From: Pseudomonadota bacterium
Lineage (GTDB): Bacteria > Bdellovibrionota > Bacteriovoracia > Bacteriovoracales > Bacteriovoracaceae
Direction: 5' to 3'
Length of the DNA: 64,000 bases
NCBI GenBank assembly: GCA_027488375.1
Contig: JAIYBW010000004.1
Coordinates: 62,001-126,000 of the forward strand
Shown: positions 50,403-58,789 of the stretch, in pieces
How positions within the stretch are numbered: position 1 is the stretch's first letter
How the letters are laid out: each line of letters begins with the position of its first letter
Notes under the pieces: model-generated
Told to the model about the DNA's origin: nothing
Databases searched by the model: none
The model's input: only the letters and a program-made list of their open reading frames with translations
Position numbers and translations under genes: made by a program

Positions 50403-51832
50403 GCATTCAAGAAAAATTACAAGATAATTACAAATATGGATTTGTAACCGATATCGAAACGGAAGAATTTCCCAAAGGTCTTTCAGAGGAAATCGTGAGA
50501 CTCATATCGGCAAAAAAAAATGAACCTGAGTGGCTTCTTGACTATAGATTAAAAGCCTATAGGCATTGGCTCACACTCAAGCACCCAGAATGGCAATACT
50601 GCAAAATTCCAGAGATTAATTTTCAAGACCTCTACTACTATTCAAAACCAAAAACTAAAAAAGATACTTATAAGTCTTTAGATGATGTTGATTCGGAATT
50701 GCTAGAAACTTTTGAAAAACTAGGCATTCCTCTGACTGAACAAAAAAGACTCATGGGAGTTGCTGTTGATGCTGTATTTGATTCTGTTTCGGTAGGAACA
50801 ACTCATAAAGAGGAACTGGAAAAAGTTGGAGTCATTTTTTGCTCAATCCAAGAAGCTGTAGAAAAATATCCAGAACTCGTTAAAAAGTATCTAGGCACAG
50901 TCGTTCCCTATTCAGATAATTTTTATGCAGCCTTAAATGGTGCTGCTTTTTCTGATGGATCATTTGTCTACATCCCTAAAGGAGTCACTTGTCCTCTAGA
51001 TTTATCTACATACTTTCGAATCAATGCCAAAGAAACAGGCCAGTTTGAAAGAACTCTCATCGTTGCAGATGAGGGATCATTTGTGAACTACCTTGAAGGT
51101 TGTACGGCCCCACAACGGGATGAAAACCAACTTCATGCAGCGATTGTAGAACTTGTCGCCTTAGATAATGCGGAAATTAAATATTCAACCGTTCAAAACT
51201 GGTATGCGGGTGACAAAGAAGGTAAAGGCGGAATTTATAATTTCGTCACTAAACGTGGCCACTGCAAGGGTGTAAATTCAAAAATTTCTTGGACCCAAGT
51301 TGAAGCAGGATCGGCCATTACTTGGAAGTATCCTTCTTGTGTTTTAATTGGTGATAACTCCCAAGGCTCATTTTATTCAGTCGCCCTAACAAATAATTAT
51401 ATGCAAGCTGATACGGGTACCAAGATGATCCATGTGGGCAAAAATACCAAGTCTACCATCATCTCTAAAGGTATCTCGGCCGAAAAATCTCAAAATGTTT
51501 ACCGTGGTCTTGTCAAAATCATGCCAAGTGCAACTGGGGCCAGAAACTATTCTCAATGCGATTCTATGCTGATTGGCGATGAATGTGCGGCCAATACTTT
51601 CCCAACTATTGATGTGAAGAATCCAGATTCTACAGTGGAGCATGAGGCTACGACTTCAAAAATCAGTGCAGATCAGATTTTCTATCTTCAATCAAGAGGA
51701 TTTAGTGCTGAAAAAGCAGTCTCTCTTATTGTAAATGGTTTCTGTAAAGATGTGTTTAAAACACTTCCCTTAGAATTCTCAGTGGAAGCGGTGAAATTAA
51801 TTGAAATGAAATTAGAAAACTCAGTAGGATAA
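50399..51832 (+). CDS. sufB: SufB, Fe-S cluster scaffold subunit
   Basis: 477 residues, core of the SufBC2D complex where Fe-S clusters are built. Diagnostic stretches are [14 protein letters not shown]-type N-terminus, [64 protein letters not shown] and the C-terminal [40 protein letters not shown] with the conserved scaffold cysteine. Length is normal. Starts inside the Rrf2 stop and lies two bases before sufC. Confidence 0.97.
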   Translation: MSIQEKLQDNYKYGFVTDIETEEFPKGLSEEIVRLISAKKNEPEWLLDYRLKAYRHWLTLKHPEWQYCKIPEINFQDLYYYSKPKTKKDTYKSLDDVDSELLETFEKLGIPLTEQKRLMGVAVDAVFDSVSVGTTHKEELEKVGVIFCSIQEAVEKYPELVKKYLGTVVPYSDNFYAALNGAAFSDGSFVYIPKGVTCPLDLSTYFRINAKETGQFERTLIVADEGSFVNYLEGCTAPQRDENQLHAAIVELVALDNAEIKYSTVQNWYAGDKEGKGGIYNFVTKRGHCKGVNSKISWTQVEAGSAITWKYPSCVLIGDNSQGSFYSVALTNNYMQADTGTKMIHVGKNTKSTIISKGISAEKSQNVYRGLVKIMPSATGARNYSQCDSMLIGDECAANTFPTIDVKNPDSTVEHEATTSKISADQIFYLQSRGFSAEKAVSLIVNGFCKDVFKTLPLEFSVEAVKLIEMKLENSVG

Positions 51833-51834
51833 TT

Positions 51835-52599
51835 ATGATTGAAATTAAAAATCTAAGTGCAAAAGTTGATGGTAATGAAATCCTGAAAGGCATTAATCTC
51901 ACCGTAAAAAAAGGTGAGGTTCATGCGATCATGGGCCCTAATGGCTCAGGGAAATCGACACTTTCAAAGATCATTGCAGGACATCCAGCTTATGAAGTCA
52001 CTGGCGGTGAGATTAACTATGAAATCAATGGAAAAATGAAAAACCTTTTGGATCTCAATCCGGCAGAGAGGGCAAAAGAAGGAATCTTTCTCGGTTTCCA
52101 GTATCCCGTTGAAGTCCCGGGTGTTTCGAATTTTACGTTTTTAAAAGAATCATTTAACGAAATTTGTGATCATCAAGGTCTTGATAAAATGAATGATGAG
52201 GCTTTTTTAAAGCATCTCAGGACTAAGCTTTCTCTACTCCAGATGAATGAAACTTTTCTTGAAAGATCAGTCAACGAGGGGTTCTCTGGTGGAGAAAAAA
52301 AGAAAAACGAAATCCTTCAGATGGCGATCTTAAATCCAAGACTCTCGCTTTTAGATGAAACAGATTCGGGCCTTGATATTGATGCCTTAAAGATAGTTTC
52401 AAATGGCGTAAATGCTCTGAAATCTAAATTTAATGCCACCATTCTTGTCACCCACTATCAGAGACTGCTTGATTACATTGTTCCTGATTATGTTCATGTG
52501 CTTTATAAGGGTAAAATCATCAAGTCAGGAGATAAGTCTCTTGCCCTTGAGCTTGAAGAAAAAGGTTACGACTGGCTAACTCACGAGAATCAAAAATGA
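51835..52599 (+). CDS. sufC: SufC, Fe-S assembly ATPase
   Basis: 254-residue ABC-type ATPase that drives SufB/SufD conformational change. Walker A GPNGSGKST, ABC signature FSGGEKKKNEILQM (SufC-specific KKNEI), Walker B LSLLDETDSGLDIDALK, and the switch His in LVTHYQRLLDYI. It is soluble, not a transporter. Two bases after sufB and overlapping sufD by four bases. Confidence 0.97.
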   Translation: MIEIKNLSAKVDGNEILKGINLTVKKGEVHAIMGPNGSGKSTLSKIIAGHPAYEVTGGEINYEINGKMKNLLDLNPAERAKEGIFLGFQYPVEVPGVSNFTFLKESFNEICDHQGLDKMNDEAFLKHLRTKLSLLQMNETFLERSVNEGFSGGEKKKNEILQMAILNPRLSLLDETDSGLDIDALKIVSNGVNALKSKFNATILVTHYQRLLDYIVPDYVHVLYKGKIIKSGDKSLALELEEKGYDWLTHENQK

Positions 52600-53780
52600 G
52601 CAAAGAACTTCAAGATTTCAAAGAATCAAATTTGAAGATGTATGAGGCTTTAAATCTAGAAAGTCTCGATGAAACTTATCCCTTAAATAAAATATCTGGT
52701 CTTCTTTCTCAGGCCAGGGACAAGAAAGGGACTTCTAGCATTAATTGGAAACATACTCCCTCAACTGATTTCCATGATCTTTTACTCAACGGCAACGAAG
52801 TGACTTATGCTCCTATACCTGGAGTTCAAATCAAAAGCCTTGAAGAAAGTTGGGAGGAAATCAAATTAGATAAATCTCATGATGCTTTAACTCTTTTACA
52901 CCACTCTCTTTTGCAAAATGGTGTGTCCATCCATATTGATAAAAATACGAAACTCAATAAACCTCTTCGAATTATCTACGGTCCAAAGACATCTGAATTA
53001 ACGAGTTTTACGGTCATTATTAAGGCCAGTCGCCACTCAGAAGCTGTCATTCTTGAAGAAACATTAGATCAAAATCATAGCCTTTCGCTCATAACAGAAA
53101 CTCATATTCTCGCCTCAGCAGAATCTAAAATTGAACATGTAAAAATGAGTCAGGGCTCAACGAGCTCCTTTCTTCATCAGTCTACGAAAGTTAAACTTCA
53201 CAAAAATGCTCAGTATCGAAATTTTATCTTTAATCTTCCTGGGGCCTACAGCAGACAGAACTTAAACGTAGGTCTTCTTGAATCTGGATCCCATGCAGAG
53301 TCGTACAATCTTTATCTCGCTGGAGAAAAAGAGTTTTCTGATATCTCAACTGTCATTGATCACCAAGTTGAAGATTCATCATCCAATCAACTGGCCAAAG
53401 GCATTCTAACAGGTGATTCCAAAGGTCTCTTTACTGGTAAAATCCATATTTCACCAAAGGCCCAAAGAGTTCAGTCAGGGCAGTTAACTAAAAATTTGAT
53501 CTTATCAAAAAAAGCTCAAGCCTTTTCGAGGCCACAACTTGAAATCTTTGCAGATGATGTCAAATGCTCCCACGGCTCAACCACTGGCCAGATTTCCCCA
53601 GAGGAACTTTTCTATTTCGAGGCCCGCGGTATCCCAGAGAAAAAAGCCAGAAATATCCTCGCCTTTGGATTTGGCCATGAAGTTGTTTTAAAAATTGCTG
53701 ATCTAAAAGTAAGAAATAAAATTCAAGGCACCATTCAGGAAGCTCTTCAATCCAAAATCCATCTTGGAGACATGAAATGA
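52596..53780 (+). CDS. sufD: SufD, Fe-S assembly subunit
   Basis: 394-residue partner of SufB in the SufBC2D complex. N-terminal part is divergent; the C-terminal beta-helix is typical, with HQVEDSSSNQLAKGILTGDSKGLFTGKIHISPKAQRVQSGQLTKNLILSKKAQAFSRPQLEIFADDVKCSHGSTTGQI (conserved Cys and His that meet SufB) and FYFEARGIPEKKARNILAFGF. Overlaps both neighbours by four bases. Confidence 0.95.
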   Translation: MSKELQDFKESNLKMYEALNLESLDETYPLNKISGLLSQARDKKGTSSINWKHTPSTDFHDLLLNGNEVTYAPIPGVQIKSLEESWEEIKLDKSHDALTLLHHSLLQNGVSIHIDKNTKLNKPLRIIYGPKTSELTSFTVIIKASRHSEAVILEETLDQNHSLSLITETHILASAESKIEHVKMSQGSTSSFLHQSTKVKLHKNAQYRNFIFNLPGAYSRQNLNVGLLESGSHAESYNLYLAGEKEFSDISTVIDHQVEDSSSNQLAKGILTGDSKGLFTGKIHISPKAQRVQSGQLTKNLILSKKAQAFSRPQLEIFADDVKCSHGSTTGQISPEELFYFEARGIPEKKARNILAFGFGHEVVLKIADLKVRNKIQGTIQEALQSKIHLGDMK

Positions 53781-55000
53781 GTTACTTGAAAATTAACCCC
53801 ATCAGAAATGATTTTCCTGTAGCGGATCAAACCATCAAAGGCAAAAGACTTGCGTACCTTGATAGTGCGGCGACAACTTTAAAACCCCTTTCTGTCATTA
53901 ATGAAGTCGATCTTTATTATAGAAAAGAAACGGCCAACGTTCATCGCGGTCTCTACTGGCTTTCAGAAAATGCCACCACCAAATTTGAAGCTACTCGCGA
54001 TAAAATCGCAAACTTTATCAATGCCAGTGACAGAAAAGAAGTTCTTTTCACCAAAGGCACAACTGAAAGTGTCAACATCGTGGCCCAAAGCTACGTCAGA
54101 TCATTCCTCCAAGAAGGCGATGAAATTCTTCTCTCTCAGATGGAACACCACTCAAACATTGTTCCCTGGCAGATAGTGGCCGAAGAGAAGAAAATAAAGA
54201 TTAAAGTTATCCCTATCAATGAAAGAGGTGAAATTTTAATTGAGGAATACAAAAAGCTTCTGACTCCGAAAGTAAAATTTGTCAGTGTTGTTTATATTTC
54301 AAATGCTTTGGGAACTATCAATCCAATCAAGGAAATGATTGAACTTGCTCATAACAATGGTGCCAAGTTCTTTGTGGATGCTGCCCAGGCGATCTCCCAC
54401 GCTCCCATAAATGTTCAAGCGATTAATTGTGATTTTATGGGTTTTTCAGGCCATAAAATGTTTGGCCCTACTGGTGTGGGCATTCTTTATGGAAAAATGG
54501 AACTTCTAGATCAAATGCCTCCTTATCAGGGTGGCGGAGATATGATTGATGTGGTGACCTTTGAAAAAACTACCTACAACCAACTCCCCCATAAATTCGA
54601 GGCTGGAACACCTTCAATTGCTTCAGTCATTGGTTTAGGAACGGCCGTAGATTATATTCAAAAGATTGGCTTTGAAACAATTCATAAGATTGAGAGTGAG
54701 CTCCTTCATTATGGGACTGAAAAGCTTTCGAGTGTTCCAGGACTAAAAATTTATGGAACGGCCGAGAAGAAAACCTCCGTTATCTCATTTGGTATTGAGG
54801 GTATTCATCCTCATGACATTGCCTCTCTGATTGATAAGGAAGGTGTGGCCATAAGAACGGGACACCACTGCGCTCAACCACTCATGAAGTTTTTTAATGT
54901 GCCTGCGACTTGTAGGGCATCCTTTTCGATTTACAACAACCAAGAAGATATTGATCAACTTTATTTAGGTCTTTTAAAGGTTAAAAAATTTTTTGAATAA
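53777..55000 (+). CDS. sufS: SufS cysteine desulfurase
   Basis: 407-residue pyridoxal-phosphate enzyme that strips sulfur from cysteine and passes it to the scaffold. PLP lysine is in FSGHKMFGPTGVGILYG; the persulfide Cys is in RTGHHCAQPLM. EMEHHSNIVPW-type motif appears as QMEHHSNIVPWQ. This is the group II desulfurase type that normally needs SufE or SufU, and neither is encoded here. Overlaps sufD by four bases. Confidence 0.97.
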   Translation: MSYLKINPIRNDFPVADQTIKGKRLAYLDSAATTLKPLSVINEVDLYYRKETANVHRGLYWLSENATTKFEATRDKIANFINASDRKEVLFTKGTTESVNIVAQSYVRSFLQEGDEILLSQMEHHSNIVPWQIVAEEKKIKIKVIPINERGEILIEEYKKLLTPKVKFVSVVYISNALGTINPIKEMIELAHNNGAKFFVDAAQAISHAPINVQAINCDFMGFSGHKMFGPTGVGILYGKMELLDQMPPYQGGGDMIDVVTFEKTTYNQLPHKFEAGTPSIASVIGLGTAVDYIQKIGFETIHKIESELLHYGTEKLSSVPGLKIYGTAEKKTSVISFGIEGIHPHDIASLIDKEGVAIRTGHHCAQPLMKFFNVPATCRASFSIYNNQEDIDQLYLGLLKVKKFFE

Positions 55001-55015
55001 TTTTGGGATAAAAAT

Positions 55016-55585
55016 ATGACAACAGAAAAACTTGAAATCACTATTCAGCCTACTCCAAACCCTAATGCTTTAAAATTCATCCTTAATAAGGATGTTAAAA
55101 CAGACGGGAAAGTATCTTTTAAAACGCCTCAGGACTGTAAAGACATTCCTCTTGCCGCGTCTCTTTTTGACCTTAGAGGAGTTGATCAAATCCATTTTTT
55201 CCAAAATGTTGTCACCATTTCTAAATTTAGTTTTGAAGACTGGGATTCTTTAGAGCCGGCCGTTCAAACTTGTCTTGAAAACTTTATTGAGGATCATGAT
55301 CCGAACTTTAAAGTTTTTGATCCTGAGGCAGAAAGAAGATCAAGTCTAACTCCAGAGATGCAAAAGATTGAAGAGATTTTAGATAAAAGAATCAGACCAG
55401 GACTTCAAGGTGATGGTGGCGATTTAATGGTTAAAGACTTTAAAGATAATGTTCTTATTGTTAAATACCAAGGGGCCTGTGGGACTTGCCCAAGCTCTAC
55501 CACGGGGACACTTGAGGCGATTCGTTCCATCCTAAGAGATGAATTCCATCCCGAAGTTGAAGTCTATTTGGCCCCTGAGGTCTAA
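55016..55585 (+). CDS. Nfu-type Fe-S carrier (Nfu-N plus NifU-C)
   Basis: 189 residues. N-terminal Nfu-N domain (about 5-95: IQPTPNPNALKFILNKDV, FFQNVVTISK) and C-terminal NifU-like domain (about 115-185) with cluster-binding CxxC in YQGACGTCPSSTTGTLEAI. Nfu proteins carry [4Fe-4S] clusters to target enzymes. It begins 15 bases after sufS and ends the suf operon. The following gene, hemF, converges on it seven bases away. Confidence 0.93.
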   Translation: MTTEKLEITIQPTPNPNALKFILNKDVKTDGKVSFKTPQDCKDIPLAASLFDLRGVDQIHFFQNVVTISKFSFEDWDSLEPAVQTCLENFIEDHDPNFKVFDPEAERRSSLTPEMQKIEEILDKRIRPGLQGDGGDLMVKDFKDNVLIVKYQGACGTCPSSTTGTLEAIRSILRDEFHPEVEVYLAPEV

Positions 55586-55591
55586 ACTTAT

Positions 55592-56482
55592 CTACCAATC
55601 TCTAGGTTGGTAGTAGCCCCACATTTTGTCATGAACACTTCCAGGAACTGGTTTGTACTGGTAGCTGTATTTGCAACGGGCCGGCAAAGAAATTAGAATT
55701 GAGTCCACTCTTCCGTTAGTTCTTAATCCAAAAAGAGTTCCTCTATCATGTAAGAGATTAAATTCAACATAACGGCCTCGACGATGAAGCATAAAGTCCT
55801 CATCTTCTGGAGTCCATTTTTCATTCATGCGTTTTTTGACTATTGGGAAATAACTTTCAATAAAATGCCGAGAAAAATGTTTTACTAGATTAACATCTTC
55901 TTGAGTATGACCTGAATTAAAATGATCAAAGAAAAAACCACCAATACCTCGCATTTCGATACCCCGGTGATGATTATTAAAATACTCATCACAGGTTTTT
56001 TTCATTGGAGTATAGTGCTCACCGAGAGCTTTTTTCCAAACCCCATGAAAATAGGAGAAATCCTCTTCGTAAGGATAGTAAGGAGTAAGATCTGCACCAC
56101 CACCAAACCAGAATTTGTCACCTTGGTGAATCATCCTGAAATTAGCATGAACAGTTGGTATTTTTGGGTTTCTTGGATGAATGATAAGGGAAATACCGGC
56201 GGCCCACATCTCATCACCACTTCCCTGTAAATGCTTGGCAAACTGAGGATCAATTTTCCCAAAAACACAGGAAGTATTAACTCCGGCGTTCTCAAAAATT
56301 TGACCTGTAAATGCTCTAGTGAGTCCACCTCCACCAGGGCCATGAGCATGGTCAGTTCTTTGCCAGGGATCTTCGATTAGCTTTAAGTCGGTATCAAGAG
56401 AAGACATCTCCCGAGTAATTGACTCCTGTAATTCTCTCACGTGCTGATGAAAATCTGTTTTTAATCCTTCGAGTTGCATCAT
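55592..56482 (-). CDS. hemF: Coproporphyrinogen III oxidase, oxygen-dependent
   Basis: 296-residue HemF, which uses O2 to decarboxylate coproporphyrinogen III during haem synthesis. Clear family segments: WQRTDHAHGPGGGGLTRAF-type N-terminal part, AAGISLIIHPRNPKIPTVHANFRM, WFGGGADLTPYYPYEEDFSYFHGVW, RGIGGFFFDHFNSG, and the end NLLHDRGTLFGLRTNGRVDSILISLPARCKYSY. A Fur-like palindrome lies 54 bases upstream of its start. It implies an aerobic or microaerobic life, in agreement with ResB-CcsA. Confidence 0.96.
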   Translation of the reverse strand: MMQLEGLKTDFHQHVRELQESITREMSSLDTDLKLIEDPWQRTDHAHGPGGGGLTRAFTGQIFENAGVNTSCVFGKIDPQFAKHLQGSGDEMWAAGISLIIHPRNPKIPTVHANFRMIHQGDKFWFGGGADLTPYYPYEEDFSYFHGVWKKALGEHYTPMKKTCDEYFNNHHRGIEMRGIGGFFFDHFNSGHTQEDVNLVKHFSRHFIESYFPIVKKRMNEKWTPEDEDFMLHRRGRYVEFNLLHDRGTLFGLRTNGRVDSILISLPARCKYSYQYKPVPGSVHDKMWGYYQPRDW

Positions 56483-56535
56483 ATTAATCCGTAAAAAAAG
56501 GTGTTTCTTGCGAGTATTACACTAGGAAGTTACAA

Positions 56536-56559
56536 TGAAAATGATTTTAATCATTTTCA
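56536..56559. promoter_or_regulatory. Fur-like palindrome between hemF and the cyclase gene
   Basis: TGAAAATGAT and ATCATTTTCA are perfect inverted copies around TTTA, close in pattern to the Fur box (GATAATGAT.ATCATTATC). It stands 54 bases before hemF and 13 bases before the GTG of the cyclase gene, in the shared divergent gap. Confidence 0.5.
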
Positions 56560-56571
56560 AGGTTTTATAAA

Positions 56572-58773
56572 GTGATACCAAATTTTATCTCAAAATCCAT
56601 CAGATCGATTGGACTCGTTTTTATAATTTTGTTTGCCATTTATAGTATTTTTACCTCGCTTTTTGTTCAGCACATACATCCTGATTCAATTGGTTTTAAT
56701 TTTTTGAATTATATTAACTCTTTTGAAAATAGGTTTTATGATTACAGGCTCCGAAATAATATTGATAAAACTCCTAAGAGCAAAGATGTAAGCCTCCTAA
56801 AAATTGATGACTACTCCTTAAATAAAATTGGGACCTGGCCTATACCAAGATCAATTCACGCGACCATGATTAACAAACTTAAAGAGTACGGTGCCAAGGT
56901 CATTGCCATGGATATTCTCTATCCTGAAAAAGCTCCAGTTTGCGGTAATGACTCTCCGGATAGTGGTCTGGTTAAAGCCTTTCAGGATTTTCAGAATGAA
57001 GATGGAAGACGTATATTTTTGGCCTACTCGACAGGAACATCAGAACAAGATTCTTTAGACACATTCCCAGATGAAATGCTAAATGACACAGTTGATGTCT
57101 TTAGTGCTCCAAATGTAAATATTAGACCCAGAACTCTCGGACGATATACATTCCCAAATGAGCTTTTTGTAAAATCTAATGTTGGCCTTGGCTCAATTGG
57201 AACAAAAGAAGATTCAGATGGGGTCTTTAGAAATTATTTACTCGTTCTCAATATTGATACTGTTTATTTTGGATCATTAGGCTTTAATGCCTGGGAAGCA
57301 TTCAATAAAAAGAAACATCAAGTCAAGATTTTAGAAGATGCCACAGGAGAACTTGTGGTCAACAACAGCAGGTTAGAAATTAACGATGGTGGTGAAACTA
57401 AAATACGTTACACTGGGGGACTTGAAAAATTCGATAGTATTTCTCTCATTGACTTAATTTCAGCAAAGAAAAATGATCCCAAAATGATTCAGGCATTTAA
57501 AGATAAAATTGTATTTATAGGATCAACTGCAGATGGAGCACATGATCTAAGATCATCACCGATTGATCCAAAAATGCCTGGAGTTCTTTCCCACATGAAT
57601 ATGGTCAATATGCTTTTAACCGACTACTTTTTTAAGCCAGTTAATAAATCTATTCAGTTTTCTCTCATCATTCTCGCCCTGGGCTTAATCATTTTTTTTA
57701 TTGGTCAGCATTTTGCAAATGCTCTACTCGACTTAGTTTTAATTCACCTTATTCTTGCTGCCTCCTACGCAGTTGACCATTACTATTTTTTTCCACAGGG
57801 ATACGAAATAAAACTTTTCTCATGTTTTTTCTGCTTCATCACTTGCTATACATGGAACACATTTTTTAAATTTTCTGAAGCAAGCAAAGAGAAAAAACAA
57901 ATCAAGGGAACCTTTGCACGTTATGTAGCTCCAACAATTGTAGATGAGATGCTTAAGGATCCGGACAAGCTACATGTCGGTGGATTTAAAAGAGATATCA
58001 CTTGTCTTTTTTCTGACGTAAGAGATTTTACCTCAATTTCAGAAGGTCTCACTGCAACAGAACTCGCCCAATCCCTTAATATGTACATGGGACGTATGAC
58101 AGATATCGTTTTCGAGACAAAAGGTACACTCGATAAGTATATCGGTGACGCGATTGTGGCCTTCTGGGGGGCCCCTCTTGAAATAGGAAACCATGCTCAA
58201 CATGCTGTCGAGGGTGCTATTCGAATGATTGAACTTTTACCAACTATCAATGAGGAGTTTAAAAAACTAGGTAGACCAGAGTTTAATGTGGGAGTAGGAC
58301 TCAACTCTGGCGAATGTAACGTTGGCAACATGGGGTCGGAAAGAATTTTCTCCTATACGGCGCTTGGAGATAATATGAATCTAGGTGCAAGGCTAGAGGG
58401 TCTTTGTAAGTATTATGGAACACAGATCTTAATTTCTGAGTACACCCTTGCTCGTTTAGATCAAAGCAAGATTAAAATTAGGCCAATTGATAAAGTCATT
58501 GTAAAAGGTAAAACAACTCCAGTTGCAATATTTGAAGTTATGCACGGATGGCACCCAATGACGAAGAATCCAGTTTTATTAGAATATTACACTTCGGCCT
58601 GGAATCTCTTTCAAAATAGAAATTTTGAAGCCGCTTTAAATATATTTGATGAAATATTAAAAAGCTTCGAGGACAAGGCTACGATAAGGGTAAAAGATCT
58701 TTGCCAAAAATATATCCTCGAGCCTGATCTTGCTCGAGATGATTTTGATGTTACTAAGATGACTGAAAAATAA
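56572..58773 (+). CDS. CHASE2-domain class III adenylate/guanylate cyclase
   Basis: 733 residues, GTG start at 56572 (AAGG nine bases before). N-terminal membrane segment (VFIILFAIYSIFTSLFV), an extracytoplasmic CHASE2 sensor (about 70-330, with LLKIDDYSLNKIGTWPIPRSIHATMINKL), then about three membrane helices and a cyclase domain (about 470-650). Metal aspartates are in CLFSDVRDFTS and YIGDAIVAFWGAP; the transition-state N and R are in LGDNMNLGARLEG. It should make cAMP in response to an unknown external signal. The C-terminal tail is helical. Confidence 0.93.
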   Translation: MIPNFISKSIRSIGLVFIILFAIYSIFTSLFVQHIHPDSIGFNFLNYINSFENRFYDYRLRNNIDKTPKSKDVSLLKIDDYSLNKIGTWPIPRSIHATMINKLKEYGAKVIAMDILYPEKAPVCGNDSPDSGLVKAFQDFQNEDGRRIFLAYSTGTSEQDSLDTFPDEMLNDTVDVFSAPNVNIRPRTLGRYTFPNELFVKSNVGLGSIGTKEDSDGVFRNYLLVLNIDTVYFGSLGFNAWEAFNKKKHQVKILEDATGELVVNNSRLEINDGGETKIRYTGGLEKFDSISLIDLISAKKNDPKMIQAFKDKIVFIGSTADGAHDLRSSPIDPKMPGVLSHMNMVNMLLTDYFFKPVNKSIQFSLIILALGLIIFFIGQHFANALLDLVLIHLILAASYAVDHYYFFPQGYEIKLFSCFFCFITCYTWNTFFKFSEASKEKKQIKGTFARYVAPTIVDEMLKDPDKLHVGGFKRDITCLFSDVRDFTSISEGLTATELAQSLNMYMGRMTDIVFETKGTLDKYIGDAIVAFWGAPLEIGNHAQHAVEGAIRMIELLPTINEEFKKLGRPEFNVGVGLNSGECNVGNMGSERIFSYTALGDNMNLGARLEGLCKYYGTQILISEYTLARLDQSKIKIRPIDKVIVKGKTTPVAIFEVMHGWHPMTKNPVLLEYYTSAWNLFQNRNFEAALNIFDEILKSFEDKATIRVKDLCQKYILEPDLARDDFDVTKMTEK

Positions 58774-58789
58774 AAGCTACACGCAAGGT

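Noticed and set aside
55592..55613. Terminator between nfu and hemF
   Set aside because: CTACCAA/TTGGTAG can form a 7-bp stem at the hemF stop codon, but no T-run follows on either strand, so I did not list it.
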